In this document: piece after piece, positions 48,661 to 60,760 of the stretch | How the letters are laid out: every line of letters begins with the position of its first letter | Position numbering within the stretch: position 1 is the stretch's first letter | Notes under the pieces: model-generated | What the model was told of the DNA's origin: nothing | What the model saw: only the letters and a program-made list of their open reading frames with translations | The model's database searches: none | Source: Amblyornis subalaris | Taxonomy: Eukaryota; Chordata; Aves; Passeriformes; Ptilonorhynchidae | DNA length: 64,000 nt | NCBI GenBank assembly: GCA_018881555.1 | Contig: JACAXG010000014.1 | Location: 6,499,213 to 6,563,212, forward strand | Direction: 5' to 3' | Program-made: the position numbers and the translations under genes

Positions 48661-50056
48661 CCTCTGCACCCTGTATGCCGATATAAAAATTCATTCTAAA
48701 ATAAATTTTTGTTCAGAAATCCTTTTCTAATAGTGGCTTAAGAGAGTTTTCCTGATAATAAAATGGCTTCTATTTTCTGTATTTCTTGTATTAAGGTTGA
48801 GCTGATGGATGGAACAGCATAAGACCTCTTCTAGGTGTGAACTGTCCGAAAGCAGCATCAGATTTTCCAAACAGATTTGCCATCAGTCTGAATACTTTTC
48901 GTGACAGTTGGAGCTGTTCATAAGGAATTTGGTATTTGATACTGGAAATGCAGATCTTGTTCATTAATTTGGACAAGATACACACAGATGGTGGTGTCTT
49001 ATTTTGGCCACTCTCAGCGAAAAAGTTTCCAGTGTGTATTTATATAAGTAAAAGTTCAAAATGTCTTTTTATGCACATTCTTTGCCACTGACCTCTAATT
49101 CCCTGCTTATGCAAAAGTCTTTGCAAACAAACTGATCTGTTACAAGCTCCTCAGAACAAAATATGAGATGGGTGCAAGCACCAGCAAAGCCAACACAGGG
49201 TTTTATTTACTTATTTACAGATAACTTGGTGAGGGATTTTCCCTGCTTCAGTTAGCAGCTGCTTTGCTTTTTTTGCAGCAAACTCATCAATCCGCTTCAG
49301 TTTCTGTCGTGGTGGAATGGCAAACCCAGGAGTGAAATGGGGGATAGAGCCAAGAGAATGCATTAATGTAGTGCACACTGTTTGCTGCCTAAAGCTATGC
49401 AGTTAAGCTCATATTTCCTCAGTTTTAGCTCCATTTGTAAGCATAAACAGCTACACTGCTCTGCTAAAATGAAATGATAAATGTCAAAAAAATTTCGTCA
49501 GAGCCTTTTTATCCTGGAAACTGCATTATAATCCATCACCAAATCATCATACTCATGCATCCACGAGCATTCCACGTGGAACAGAACTGGTTAATTTTTC
49601 CAAGGCTGAATCATCGCAGAATTCATCTATAATAGCCCATGCAGCATAAAAAGCTAGAGATGCATTTAAATACACCCAAAGTAATTTGGTTAGTCAATGA
49701 ACCACAGTATCTTCTCCCCACTCACTGGTTCACTTGGCATCCATCACTTTTATTTTGTATCAGATACTCATTGTCTGGAGCGATAACAGATACGTGATCC
49801 AAAGAGAGGAGCCTCCCATTGAATCGCTGGCACAGAGCATAACACTGCCATTATGCAGCATTGTGGTGCAAGCCAAAATACCCGGTTTTAATGTGTTCTC
49901 TGCAAAGAAATGATGGCAACCACATCTCTGCTACATAATCTCAGCATGTTATTAAAACCAGTAACACTCTAGATTTGGTTTCATCCTGAGAGAGAGCTAA
50001 CATGGGTTGGTCGTAGTTTTAAACTCTTTATTCCACAGATAGAGCTGATGTGGACA
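48661..50056. promoter_or_regulatory. Large candidate conserved non-coding block
   Basis: These 1.4 kb are AT-rich, repeat-free and without one ambiguous base (the N-free run is 48607-50325). The block carries many homeodomain-like words and the 12-bp palindrome TTCCACGTGGAA at 49570-49581. Among the window's blocks this looks most like a tightly constrained enhancer cluster. That is a judgement on composition, and alignment would test it. Confidence 0.4.
49570..49581. promoter_or_regulatory. 12-bp palindromic E-box
   Basis: TTCCACGTGGAA is a perfect palindrome centred on the canonical E-box CACGTG, recognised by bHLH-zip factors such as USF and MYC/MAX. It lies inside the N-free block. A 12-bp perfect palindrome with this core is uncommon. 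Confidence 0.45.
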
Positions 50057-50110
50057 TCTCTTCCTTTTTTCTTTCTTCTCCTTTTTCTTTTTTTCTTCCT
50101 TTTTTTGCAG

Positions 50111-50222
50111 AATAACATTTTCAAAGTTGACATCAGCTTTTCAGATTTTCACAGCACAGAAGCTGTGAGCACAGTGCTTACTCCTGAAAATGTATACTGT
50201 AAAGCTGACAGCTTAGGAAGAG
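50111..50222 (+). other. Candidate exon after strong acceptor tract
   Basis: About 45 nearly pure pyrimidine bases (50058-50106) run into gcag, so an acceptor would cut after 50110. The next 112 nt are open in one frame and end at agag|gtgaaa, a fair donor with its GT at 50223-50224. If unspliced, the frame stops at 50245. The peptide is not recognised. The exon would change reading phase (112 is not a multiple of 3), which allows but does not favour coding. A non-coding RNA exon is equally possible. Confidence 0.25.
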
Positions 50223-52554
50223 GTGAAAATTGGATAAATGACTAGCAAAGATGGCACAAATGTAACAGAACACCTTTCCACTTGCAGCCCTGGGCACCAA
50301 ATGTACCCAGGTCTCCTTTACTGGCNTGGCCACAGATCTTTCCTGAGGCTGCAACCTCAATCACATTTCCCTCCCATCTCCTTCCGGCAGCTGCCTCACT
50401 CCTCTCTGCTCATCCTCACCCCGAGCCTGTTCCCTCGAGATGAGGTGTTTAGTGTGTTGCACAGCAAGGACATTGCACAGCATAATAGCTAAATATCTAT
50501 AAATATTTCTACCATATTTCTCTTAGCAAAAACTCACAGTCTGCCTGACACTTACTCCAAGGTAGAGCAACCNTATCCCACCACGGTGTCCCTTCTGGCA
50601 CGTGCCCCAGCGGAGAGAAATTAGTTTTATTCCACCATACACCCNGGGAGCACAGATGCTCAGAGAAATCTCCAGCAATCTCAGCTCTCAGAAATAGCAT
50701 CTGGCACCAAAACTTCATTCAAAGGGAATTACCTGGCTCAGAAGAAAGGCTGAAGTCAGAGTCTCACAGCTTACTTCACTCTCTCCACCCGGGAAAGCTT
50801 TAAATCCAGCACAACTGTGCCAAGCCCATCACTGAGGGCTTAAATCCTGCTCACAGGTAGCTCTAGGCAGCTACAGCTGCTCTGCAGTCACAGGCCCTGC
50901 GCCTCGTTATAAATATATAGGATTTCTCTTTTGTTTAGGTTTCTGTAACCTATTGATCAGAGTGAAACCTGTGGAAGGTAACAACACAGGGAGGCTATGG
51001 TGGAACCTCAGACAAACCACCTCGAGGAGGNCAGGACAAGAGGCTGCAACAGAAAAGTTGTTTTTTTGGGGGGTATTGCACTTGGAACACAGTGGGGACT
51101 GGGTTGCCAAGGTGAGAGCAGTCGTGGTGGTGGAGGTCCTGTGGGGGGCATGGAAAGTGGCCAAATGCCTTTGGTTCAGGACCTCTACTGCTTTCAGATC
51201 AAAGGGAAAAAATCTGCAAGATCACAGCTGATTTCTGCGCTCTGAGGAGAACATGAGAAAACCAGAGATGACTTAGCAAAAACTGNTCGTGCAAATCGTC
51301 AGTGGGGGCTGCCCTGGAATCCTGCAGCAACCTGGTGGCTCAGCAGGCACACCCAGTGCTGCAAACCTCCGAGCACCAAAACCGGCCAGTGCTCCAGTGC
51401 AACAGACAGCACAGGGGTTTGGCTGTTACTCAGACACGTCCAGACTGCTTTGGTTCACTGATTCCTGGCTCACCCAAAAGGTAAAGTTTAAAGGTTAAGT
51501 GAAACAGCAACAAAACCAAAGCCGAGGAGGATTTTCATTGATTTTTTNAACAGGGTGAGGGAGCACTGGTTTGCACCAGCTCTCCAGAAAGGGAATAATT
51601 GTAAATAAACATCCTCCACACCTTCCTCCCACGCATGCAGGCAGCCACACTCTAAGCTGCTATCTCACTTCATTCAGCTCCAGCAGTTCCCAGCTTCAAA
51701 CATAATTAACCCTTTTTTATTATTAGTTCCAGTGTATGGCATGCTTGCATTTTGCTTTTATATCCTGAGGCTCCTAACTCNGGCCAATTAACCTCGTAGG
51801 ATGGGGAGGGAGGCTTGAAAGGAGAATTCTCAGTGCAGAATTATACTTGGGCAGTCCATCCATGGCATGGGGACACGGGAGCTGAACTGGGGGACCAGCT
51901 CTGTCTGTTCACTGCACGCAGGACCAGCACCAGCATGAGCTGTCCTGCAGACAAGAGCCACTTACAAGCAGCTGACCGACCGCCACGGACTCAGGCACCA
52001 TCATATTTACCCCTACTGATCACTGAACACTTCTGTTGATGTAGCATCCATTTGAAACCCAAAATCCCCACTCTTGACAGCATTGTCTGTTTATGTTGCT
52101 TTAGCCCGAAATAAGCCCTATGGCAATGACCAGCTCTGGGGAATAAAGGAGGCAAAACTGCTTCCCACCTAAGCTCAGCAGAACCTCTGTCTCTGCATGT
52201 CACCTCTCCCTTCATCACTGTTATTGTTCAGAGATGGAGCCATGCAGTCAATGCAGATTCGGGAAATATCAGGGGGGTTAAAGTTATAAATGTCTTACAC
52301 AGTCTCAGAGATTTTCCTTCAAAAAAAGGCACTGCTGCACAGTCATTCCCTGGCCATCCAAGCTGGTGCTCCTGAGCAGGGCTGACCCAGAAACAGCATC
52401 CCCGGCCACGAATTTCCCTGCACCACACAGCTGTCCTCCTGCAGCAAAGAATTCAAGTTTATTTCTCCTGTGGGCATTTTTTTCTGCTTGTACAGCCACA
52501 GCAAGGATGCTGGGCTGGGCTGCAGTGCTGTGGTGCCTGCGTGGGCTCGGCTGG
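50223..52554. other. Unique non-coding sequence
   Basis: Nothing recognised. Overlapping frames on both strands at 50238-51498 and 52228-52797 lack motifs. Ambiguous bases are moderately frequent between 50.3 and 51.8 kb. Confidence 0.5.
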
Positions 52555-52633
52555 GAGCTGAGATGGGGCTGGGGACCAGAAAATGCTGAGTCGAGGTGAG
52601 CTGAGATGGGGCTGGGGACCAGAAAATGCTGAG
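52555..52633 (+). repeat. 36-bp perfect tandem duplication (period 43)
   Basis: A 36-bp unit beginning gagctgagatggggctgggg occurs at 52555-52590 and again at 52598-52633 without mismatch, separated by 7 bp. The identity implies a recent duplication, and copy number may differ between haplotypes. It falls in GC-rich DNA with several open frames but no gene. Confidence 0.9.
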
Positions 52634-54913
52634 CCAGGGTTTGCCCCCCCTCTGCCGTGTGCCACCGGGGCCCAGCCTCCCCACGGGGCAGGAAAACGCT
52701 CAGCTGCTGTTATGAAACACGCCCGAGAATGGGTTTGTTCCACGGTGAAATTATGACAGCCTTGACCTGCTTTGGAGGCATCCCGGCTCCCTGCCAAGCT
52801 GGTGAATCAAGGGATGCTGAACTGCCAAATCCACCAAACATCAAAGGAAATGAAGCTGTTCCCGTGGGACTCATTTTGCTCTCTGGCCACAGAAACATTT
52901 CACCAGAGCTTCCCTTTGAAGAGAAAGGCAGTGAGGTGCAGCGGGACCCCCAGCAGCTCCTCACCTCAGCCAAGCAGGGCTTTTGTTCCTCTGCAGTACA
53001 AACCAAACTGTCTCAAAATAATTGTGAAAAATCCTTTGCAAACACAATGGGAATAAATAAAAGGAGAGGTAAAAATAGCTAAGAAGAGGGGAAAGGTAGT
53101 AAAAGAATTTAAAGCCATTTGCAAATGGTTTGTATTTCCAAATAANTTCCTTACTGGTTGCCAGCTGTCGGAGCCCTGAAACTTGGCATAACTACAACAG
53201 ACACTGAATTTGATACAGACATTTGGTTCCCCGTATTAATCATGTAGAGTAGAAATAGAATACATGGTTTATGTGTTTGCTTCATCAGCTAAGGCTTTAT
53301 CCCCATTAGACNTAATGGAAACCTTCCCTTCACTTTCCTTGTGGCCAAGATTTCAGCCCCAGAGCACAGCTCCAGGAAGACACCGCTGTGAGGAAAAATC
53401 CCATGCACCTGCATCCTGACAGAGAAATTCCAGCAGTTCAGGCTTATCTCCTGCGCAGTCAGGACTAAAGTGGGCTGCTCTTTTGTCCTTTACAGAGGAC
53501 AGAAACCTCAAAAGAGCAAAGGAAAAGGACATCGGAATCAATGAGCTGCTTGTGCTGGAGGGGAGAGCAAGTAGGTGGAGGGAGAACTGGGAGCTGTGGG
53601 ATGGCTGGTTCATCCTGGACAGTCAGGACATCCCTCTCTCAGGGAGCGTTTGCTGGACTGGATTATGCCAAGTGAAGCAAAATGGTCCCACATGACCTTA
53701 AAATATATTAAAAGGTCAATGCACATCTTTGTGGTNCAGTGAGAAAAAGCTTTTGGAGTACCACCAGCCTTGCCTGTGGTGCAAAAGCCAGGAGGGGAAG
53801 GAGAAGTGACTCACTGCAGTATCTCTCCTTTCTCCTTCACACACCAAACACGCACACAATTACCCTGAAACCAGAACGTATCAGGGGGTTAGTATAATAA
53901 TACACGTCTTATGCCAGTATTGTTCTGGAAATGTCTTTTTTCTTTCTTTCAGCTACTCCCACAGGGCAGCGAGCACAATACATGTGCATGCATCTGGTGT
54001 GCCACAGACATCACAAAATGAGTCAGGTCCTCAGCTGGTTTTATTCAGCTCGGCTGTCCTGATGGTTTTAATATTTATTTTTTTATTATTTCAGTTCCTC
54101 CTTCCAAACATTCTCCCTTCTAACATTCTGTATGCAACAATAGCACCATAATATCCAATTTTATCATAAGCATCTCTGCAGTCCCTCACAAAAGAAAAAT
54201 AGATGTGTAGATGTTGCTGACAAAGCGGCTGTGTCTGACTGGCATTTTGTTTAACAATTCCTGACATCAGATTCCAAATCCTACCTTCACTTTCCTGTAT
54301 AAAAAGAGTTTCTCCTTCAATTCTGGTTATCTAATATACTAATCCTGAAGGTATGCTTTTGAATATCTTCATGCTGGGAGTGGATTCTCAGCTATTCATG
54401 GCTGATGCATGAGCACAAGTCCCTTCCCTTGCACTCACAAGTTTGCAGATCACATCATTCCCCCTGCACCACTGATCATTTTGTCCTGTTAGAGTTATGA
54501 GGGTTCATTTTCCCCCTGGACAGAAACCCTCTCCTGATTTCCAGAAATGTGAAGCTTTTGCTTGAACTATGAATTCCATGCATAAAAGAGGGTGTTTTGC
54601 TTAAAGTTCTTGTCATTGTTCTGGGGAAGGAAAGCAGTTATCTTTAAAAGGTGCACTGGTGCTGTTTGAAATCTAGATTTGAAAGGCCCACTGATGACCC
54701 AAGCACTGGATTTGGTTTCAGGTTGGATTCCCATACCTGGTGGTAGGCATCANCTCCTTTTCCCGACCTGGAGGATTGCTTTGCATCCAGCCATGCTCCT
54801 GCAAAGCCCTCATGTGGTGTCCAAGCCTGCACCCATCTTACTGAACAAAAACGTTGGATTCTTGCCAAATGTTATATTTTGTTCCTTTACAATACATCCC
54901 AGCACAAGGATTG
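52634..54913. other. Unique non-coding sequence
   Basis: No gene is recognised. A clean pyrimidine tract ending in AG at 53951-53952 looks like an acceptor, but no good donor or open frame follows. Region 53870-54330 is AT-rich. Confidence 0.5.
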
Positions 54914-54992
54914 TCACACCAGCTCACACCAAAGGTCATTCTAGCCCAGACCCAGTGCCTTACTGTGGCCTAGGAGCGAACAAAAGCACAGG
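54914..54992 (+). repeat. Old sauropsid repeat remnant
   Basis: caccaaaggtcattctagcc, then cagacccagtgcc, then actgtggcc, then gaacaaaagcacagg follows a wording common in old sauropsid interspersed repeats ('aaaggtccatctagcccagt...cagtggcc...gaacagaacagg'). The family is uncertain, but the order of four phrases makes chance unlikely. Confidence 0.45.
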
Positions 54993-55230
54993 AAAAGTTT
55001 CTTTGCCTCACTAGACTGTCCTCCCCGCCAAATGTCTGCCATGCAAGGACTTTCTAGATGTTACATGTGAAGTCTTAGCATCAAAAAAAAGCCCTGAACA
55101 AGGAGTGCCACATTCCAGCTGCGTGGAAAGCACCAATTTCACTTGATGATCACCATCTTCATTCTGCTCCACAGCTTCCCTGCAGCCAGGCTCTGCAAGG
55201 GAGTGCCGGAAGAGCACCGACAAGAGGGAG
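54993..55230. other. Unique non-coding sequence
   Basis: Nothing recognised between the old repeat and the repeat cluster at 55231. Confidence 0.5.
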
Positions 55231-55300
55231 CCTCGTGGCAAAGTTGCCATATAACTTCACGACACAGCCTTACGGTAGTGCCTCGTGACAAAGTTATGGT
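55231..55300. repeat. Direct and inverted repeat cluster
   Basis: cctcgtggcaaagtt (55231-55245) recurs as cctcgtgacaaagtt (55281-55295), 50 bp apart. Between them, ataacttcacga (55251-55262) is an inverted version of the second copy with a 3-nt gap. The set could fold into a small cruciform or be a degraded minisatellite. Confidence 0.6.
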
Positions 55301-57400
55301 GGCAGCGTTCAGTGTGGCCATTTGCCACCCTCTAGAGGTGGCTCCTGCCACCCCTCGCTGCTGGGAAGGCCCTGGCACCTCCCCAGGGCAGGAGCTGCTC
55401 ATTCACAGCCAAGGACGCCAGGTTTGGGCTCCTGGTCCTGCCACCCATTTCACTGCAGGGCATCCTACACACAGATCTGCCTTCCATGCTCCACACAACA
55501 AATACCTGAGACCCTTGAAATGCACTGTTCTTGAAACTCCTGTGAGAGAAATCAGCTCTTACAACCACTCCTTTACTTAAAGGGTTATCCGTAAAAAAAC
55601 GACCATATGCACACATACCTTTTACCCCCACAACAATTGAGCTCACATGGTAATCATAAAATCTTTTGATGGTTTCCTGTTAATCTGTAATGACAGATTT
55701 GATTTCTGTAAACAAATACTGGATATAGGGGTGGGAATAAGACAAGTTATGAACTTTTCCCTATGTATCGATCCACCAGCAGTGTGACAAATAGAAAGAG
55801 AGCTGAAAAACTATCCGTGTGGCTCATCTTACGTATAAGTGTATAAAAACAGACCAAACTCTGCAGGGGAGGAAGGAAACAAAATCCATTATTATCCATT
55901 TCTTCCTTGTGCTGCCGTGGTTTCGGAAAGCACACTCCAATGTGTTGGGATCTCTGTGAGCACAGAAGGCAAAGACAAGTGGTAGTTCACAGCACCAAGC
56001 TAAAGGCTGTGACACCCCTTGCTGGGGATCAGCACTGTCCTGCTGCTCCCTGTTTGTACCATCCCAATACATTTCTCCCATTTCTTGTGCTTAATATAAA
56101 GGGAGAATCTAGACAAAGCCAAAGGTGCTCCTGTTCTTTGGCATCTCCGAGTCATAATGCATCAAACCTCTCTGCCTCTAAGGAAACCCCCAGGTGAGGT
56201 GCACAGGCTCAGCAGAGTCCCAGCTTTTGCTCCCAGAGGCCAGTCCTGGTGTGGATGTGTGGTGTTGGTCCATGGCCTGGATCTGCAAAGCCTACACTTC
56301 CAGGATACAACTTACCAAAGAGCAAAGCTCCCAAAAAAGCTTTATTCTCTGTCACTACCTGCTGTGGAATGAATTGCTTTCCATAATAAAGCTTACAAGT
56401 CCTGTAAGTTGGGCCACCACGGGCTGGGACACATTTCTCCCTTGCCTACAACCATCTAGAGCCAGTGGGGCAAGAGGTTGGTCGCTAGCAGAGTGATTCT
56501 CTTTGCACCACTTGGCTTTGTCCCATGGAAGCCCCTCGTGTGTGGGAGGAATACTGAAAATCAGCTTGGCGAAGGGGCACGAGGAGCCAGTGCAGGTGTG
56601 GCCAGGGCAGTTTGCACCAGATGACCCCTGCATTGCACAAGCTGAGCTGAAATACTGGTCAGAGGCCAACCTGTCTGTCTCCTTGTCTCTCCCCATGTTC
56701 CATCAGAAGCTTTGCTCTGCTGGAGCCATCCAAACAGTCAGGGCAGCCTTTGGAGCGGAGCAGAGTTGCATAACTCCAGCTGTCTCACAATATCTGTGCC
56801 TGTTTGCACCAGAGGGGAGTCAGGCCCCGTGGATTCAAAAAAGCAATCAGCAACTGGTTCTGGGAAGATTATTGTTATATTATCATCATTCTGAGAAGTG
56901 AGGTAAAAAAAAACCAACAAGACTGGAAATAAGATTAACGAGTTCTCTGCAAAACCTGGAATTTCTGCAACAGCAAAATTTGTAACACAGGGCTCCAGAT
57001 CCCACTTTCCCTGGATGACCGAGTGGAAGCACCTTCATTAAATTCAGCAGCACATTTCCACCTGTGAAGAACAGGAACCACTGTTCCCATTTGAAGGGGC
57101 AGTACAAGAAACATGCCTTTCCAGTAAGTCTTGCACCTCCATTCCCCTCTACCCCATCAAAAAACATAGAACAAAAAGAAACTCTTCAACTTTTACATCT
57201 AAGGTGTGAAGGCAAATGTTAAGAAGACACAAAGCTTTTTTTTTTGCCTAATCCCCAAATTGGTAAGAGGATAACTCTTGAACACTGACTATTCCAGTGC
57301 ACTTTCACCTAAGGCATTTAAATCCTCAGCCCTTCTGAAGTGACAGGATCTGCATGCTCCTTTTAAAGGGGTGTTTTGAACTGCTGAAGNGCATGTTGGC
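55301..57400. other. Unique non-coding sequence
   Basis: Nothing recognised. No ambiguous base occurs between 54754 and 57390. Overlapping frames at 55907-57167 show no known domain. Confidence 0.5.
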
Positions 57401-60400
57401 TCCTCAGCTCTACATGGATAAATTTAATATTTCAGCTGCATATACTCCTTCCCCCTCCACGTTGTTGTTTGGGATTTGCTTGTGAAGCCCAGACACAGGG
57501 AGCAACACTTCAGTCAAACTCCTCTGGAAGGGTTTACCCCATCCAATCTGTGCAAAGCCTGTTTTGGCTTCAGCAGTTCTTTCAAAGGAAGTTCTTACAA
57601 AAACTGCGTCTCTGCTGGGAGCAGCAGACTGGGCTGTGCCAGGGAGTTAAATACTTCCATCATTATGCTGTCTAATGCCTTCTTTACACCAAGCTTGTCA
57701 AACATTTTTGACATTACGCATTTCTCTCATCCTGACAATGCTTTGGATCTCTTGAAGCTTGTCAAACCACTGAGCTTAGTTTCAAAAGTGAACTGTGCAG
57801 GAAGGCACTTATCCAGACAGCCCTGCTGCTCACTCAGGCCAACTCTCACCTTTCTACACAGCTGTTCTCTCCAGCTTTTCCTAACAGAGGTAACACGTTG
57901 GCATGCGTTTTAAACTTGCAGTAATAAAAGCCACAGTAAAAATCTCAATTATTAACACAATGAAAAAGAAAGAGAAGATACTGCTAAAATGGCACCTATC
58001 CCAGGCTGTTGTAGGACAAACACTCTCTGCTGAACTGCAGTCCAAGATTTGTTTGGGATGATTAATAAGATCTAATGACAGATGATTAATATTTTAAGAG
58101 CAACTCCATTCCTCCTACTTACTCAGTGAGTTTAACAGAGCTGACCTTTTCATAATGCCTGGTAATTTTCATATTACATCCTGAAAACACCACTAAAATG
58201 AGTGTGCTGAATTGCAGTGTGGGACCACAAGGGACACACCGAGCAGGGAAAAAGCGTGAGCAGAACATGACAAATTACTAATCCGCAACTTCACAGGCCG
58301 AGGTGCAAGTCCAATTTGAGATCCTGAGTGATATGTGTTTGATGGATTCAGCTGAGCTGCATCAGACAGACCAGCCCATAATCCACTTTATACCTGTCAC
58401 ACATCAGCTGATAATGCTTAGGAGGGGATTGGCAGGACAGAATGATGCGATAACAGAATTGCCTCCGTTGCCCACCTTACACAAACTGCATATTGAACTC
58501 AGAGCAGAACTCGTGACTCAGTGTTCAGGACCTCATCACAACACACTTTGTTCAGGAACCACGTCTCAGTTGCACAAATTTTTTCCCCTGGCCTGCCTGG
58601 CATTTAGAAGTCTGAAAAGAAAAATTGTTTGGGGATGAAAAAACATATTATTCACTTTGAGCTTTCTGATAAAAGGAGGGAGGGCACGAATTTCAAACCC
58701 ACAAATGTTCACTTCAAATAAAAATTTCAAAACTTGTAGTTTGACAAATATTGAAATGAAATATTCCTCTTTTTTTTTTTGTGACCAAGGTTTCTTGGTG
58801 CTTATATTTCTTACTGAAATATTATTTGAGGCTTATATTAATTTGCAAAATATATTGGTTAAGGCAATTTTTTATTTTTCATCCAAAATTATCTTTCAAT
58901 TATAGCTGTATTTCATGGTTTTTTCACTCCATAGATATCCTGTTTTTCCAGGAGTACATGGGACTAGCAATGTTGACTGTAGCTGGCAGTGGTAGGCCAG
59001 AGACACAAATAACTTTCCATCAACTCGAGTAGCCCTCAGGTTCACAAGAAGGGAGTCGTAGCTCCTTTCCTCACACCCTTAGAGAGGAGTTCTTTACACG
59101 GGCAAGTTCAGTTTGCAAAGAGCATTGCCCAGGCCCAGCAGGGACAGCTCGTCCTGCTTGAAAAGACACAAAGCTGTAGCTAAAATAGTTGTGGTCAAGA
59201 GCAACCAGTTGATCAGGCCTGTTTCCTTCTGCTTTGGGTTGCTGGGTCTCTTTGTTCTCATGTCTCTGCTTATGATCTTTGTGAGTGTCATCTCCTTCAC
59301 TCTCACTCCCTCCGCCCTCCTTGGGTTACCCTTCACCCACTGCTTGGTGGAAATAGGACACAAGGAGAAGGATTGTTGGCAAAACACAGAACATCACAGG
59401 GCAGGGGTCTGCAAGAAGCAGAAAAGAGTTTTGTGGAACTACTGGGATACTCCTTAACCACATTGTTACTCCCAGCCGTGCAGCTCATTTCTTTCCCCAC
59501 CCCTCTCTTGGACTGTGCCTGTTTAGACTGAGAGTTTGTCAAAGGATGGACTTTGTTCCTGGTTTTGGAAATGTTAATGCAGAGTGGCCTTACTAAAATA
59601 GTGCCAGAGCAGTTCACCTCACATCCTCTGTGCACACCTGTGAAGTGCCAAGAACACTCTTTGGCGTCGCACAAAAATAATAAAGATAGATGTAGTTAAT
59701 AAATAGGTAAGTTCGTTTTCAGCCCTCTGAGCTCCTCATTTTCTTTCAGCATAAGCCCATTTTTTACAGCTGACTGCTGTGATCTTCCACGGGATGTGCT
59801 GATGTGGCTTGAACCAAGTTAATTTGCTTCCTTTTTCTTTTTTTTCAAGATTGCAGATGTCATCAAAAATAAACAGTACAAAGAGGGGGAGAAAGAATAG
59901 GCAAAGCAGAAACTGATTCAGAAACTAATTAAAATAAAGCATAGTTCTCAAAACCTCTTTAAATTATTCAGATGTCACAATCCAAGGAAAAACTGTTCTT
60001 TTCTAAGCATTCTGCTTTTTACTTTCCTCCTCCCTGCTGAAATATCTAGTCTAATTAAATGTTGAAGATATCTCCAAGTGAATTCAGGTTATCACAGAGA
60101 GTGGTTTGAGAGGCAACCAAGGATCTCCAAGTTATAGTAGTTTTGAAGAGTTAAGTGCATGGTTTTTGCTAAAAGTGGTGAAGTTCAGGGCTCAGGAACT
60201 AAGGGGTGGGGGACCTGCTACAGCTGCCAATAGTCCCTGGCCTTGGTCAAAGTTATAACTGGGCACTGTACAACGAAGGGAGCAGGTCCAGCACATCTGG
60301 AGACTTGGGCATGATTTATGGCTCAAGAATTTACAGCCCCTTTCTCTCCACTTGCCGTGGGCACAGAGGACAGAGAGGCAATGAATGGTTCCTGCTGCTG

Positions 60401-60760
60401 CACCCCTCCACCCCCTCTTTGTCCATTTGTTTGCTCCAAAGAGTGTCAGATAATGGTGTAACCACCCCTGCCATCGTGTTACAACAGAGGTACCAAGCAG
60501 AGAGATGCTTGTTCTGCTCCAGACCATGACATTCAAACTGTTCTCTTGCCTCATCTGCAACAAACAGCAAAAACTCCAAATAGCTCAAATAATAGTAGAT
60601 GAGTGAGCTCTTCAGAGTGAATTTTTGATCCAATGGGTGTTTCCACCAAGGCGGCAACTTTCCAAAGCCTTCTCTTCATTTCACACCTACCCAGCAGGGA
60701 ATGCAGCAACCCCAAGTGCAGCAGGACAGGCCAGCATTTCCCCACCATGGCNGGACTCCT
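57401..60760. other. Unique non-coding sequence, longest N-free run
   Basis: No gene is recognised. From 57392 to 60751 no base is ambiguous, the longest clean run here. At 59094-59457 both strands are open over the same DNA. The minus frame (97 codons) has a basic stretch followed by a hydrophobic segment like a membrane anchor, but I recognise no family and do not call it. An acceptor-like tract ends at 59849-59850. Confidence 0.5.

Noticed and set aside
53931..53952. Acceptor-like pyrimidine tract
   Set aside because: No plausible donor or open frame downstream; such tracts are common by chance.
59094..59457. Overlapping 97- and 114-codon frames, one with a membrane-anchor-like hydrophobic segment
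   Set aside because: Both strands are open and both give hydrophobic stretches, as T/C-rich sequence does by chance. No family recognised. A codon-conservation test could reopen it.
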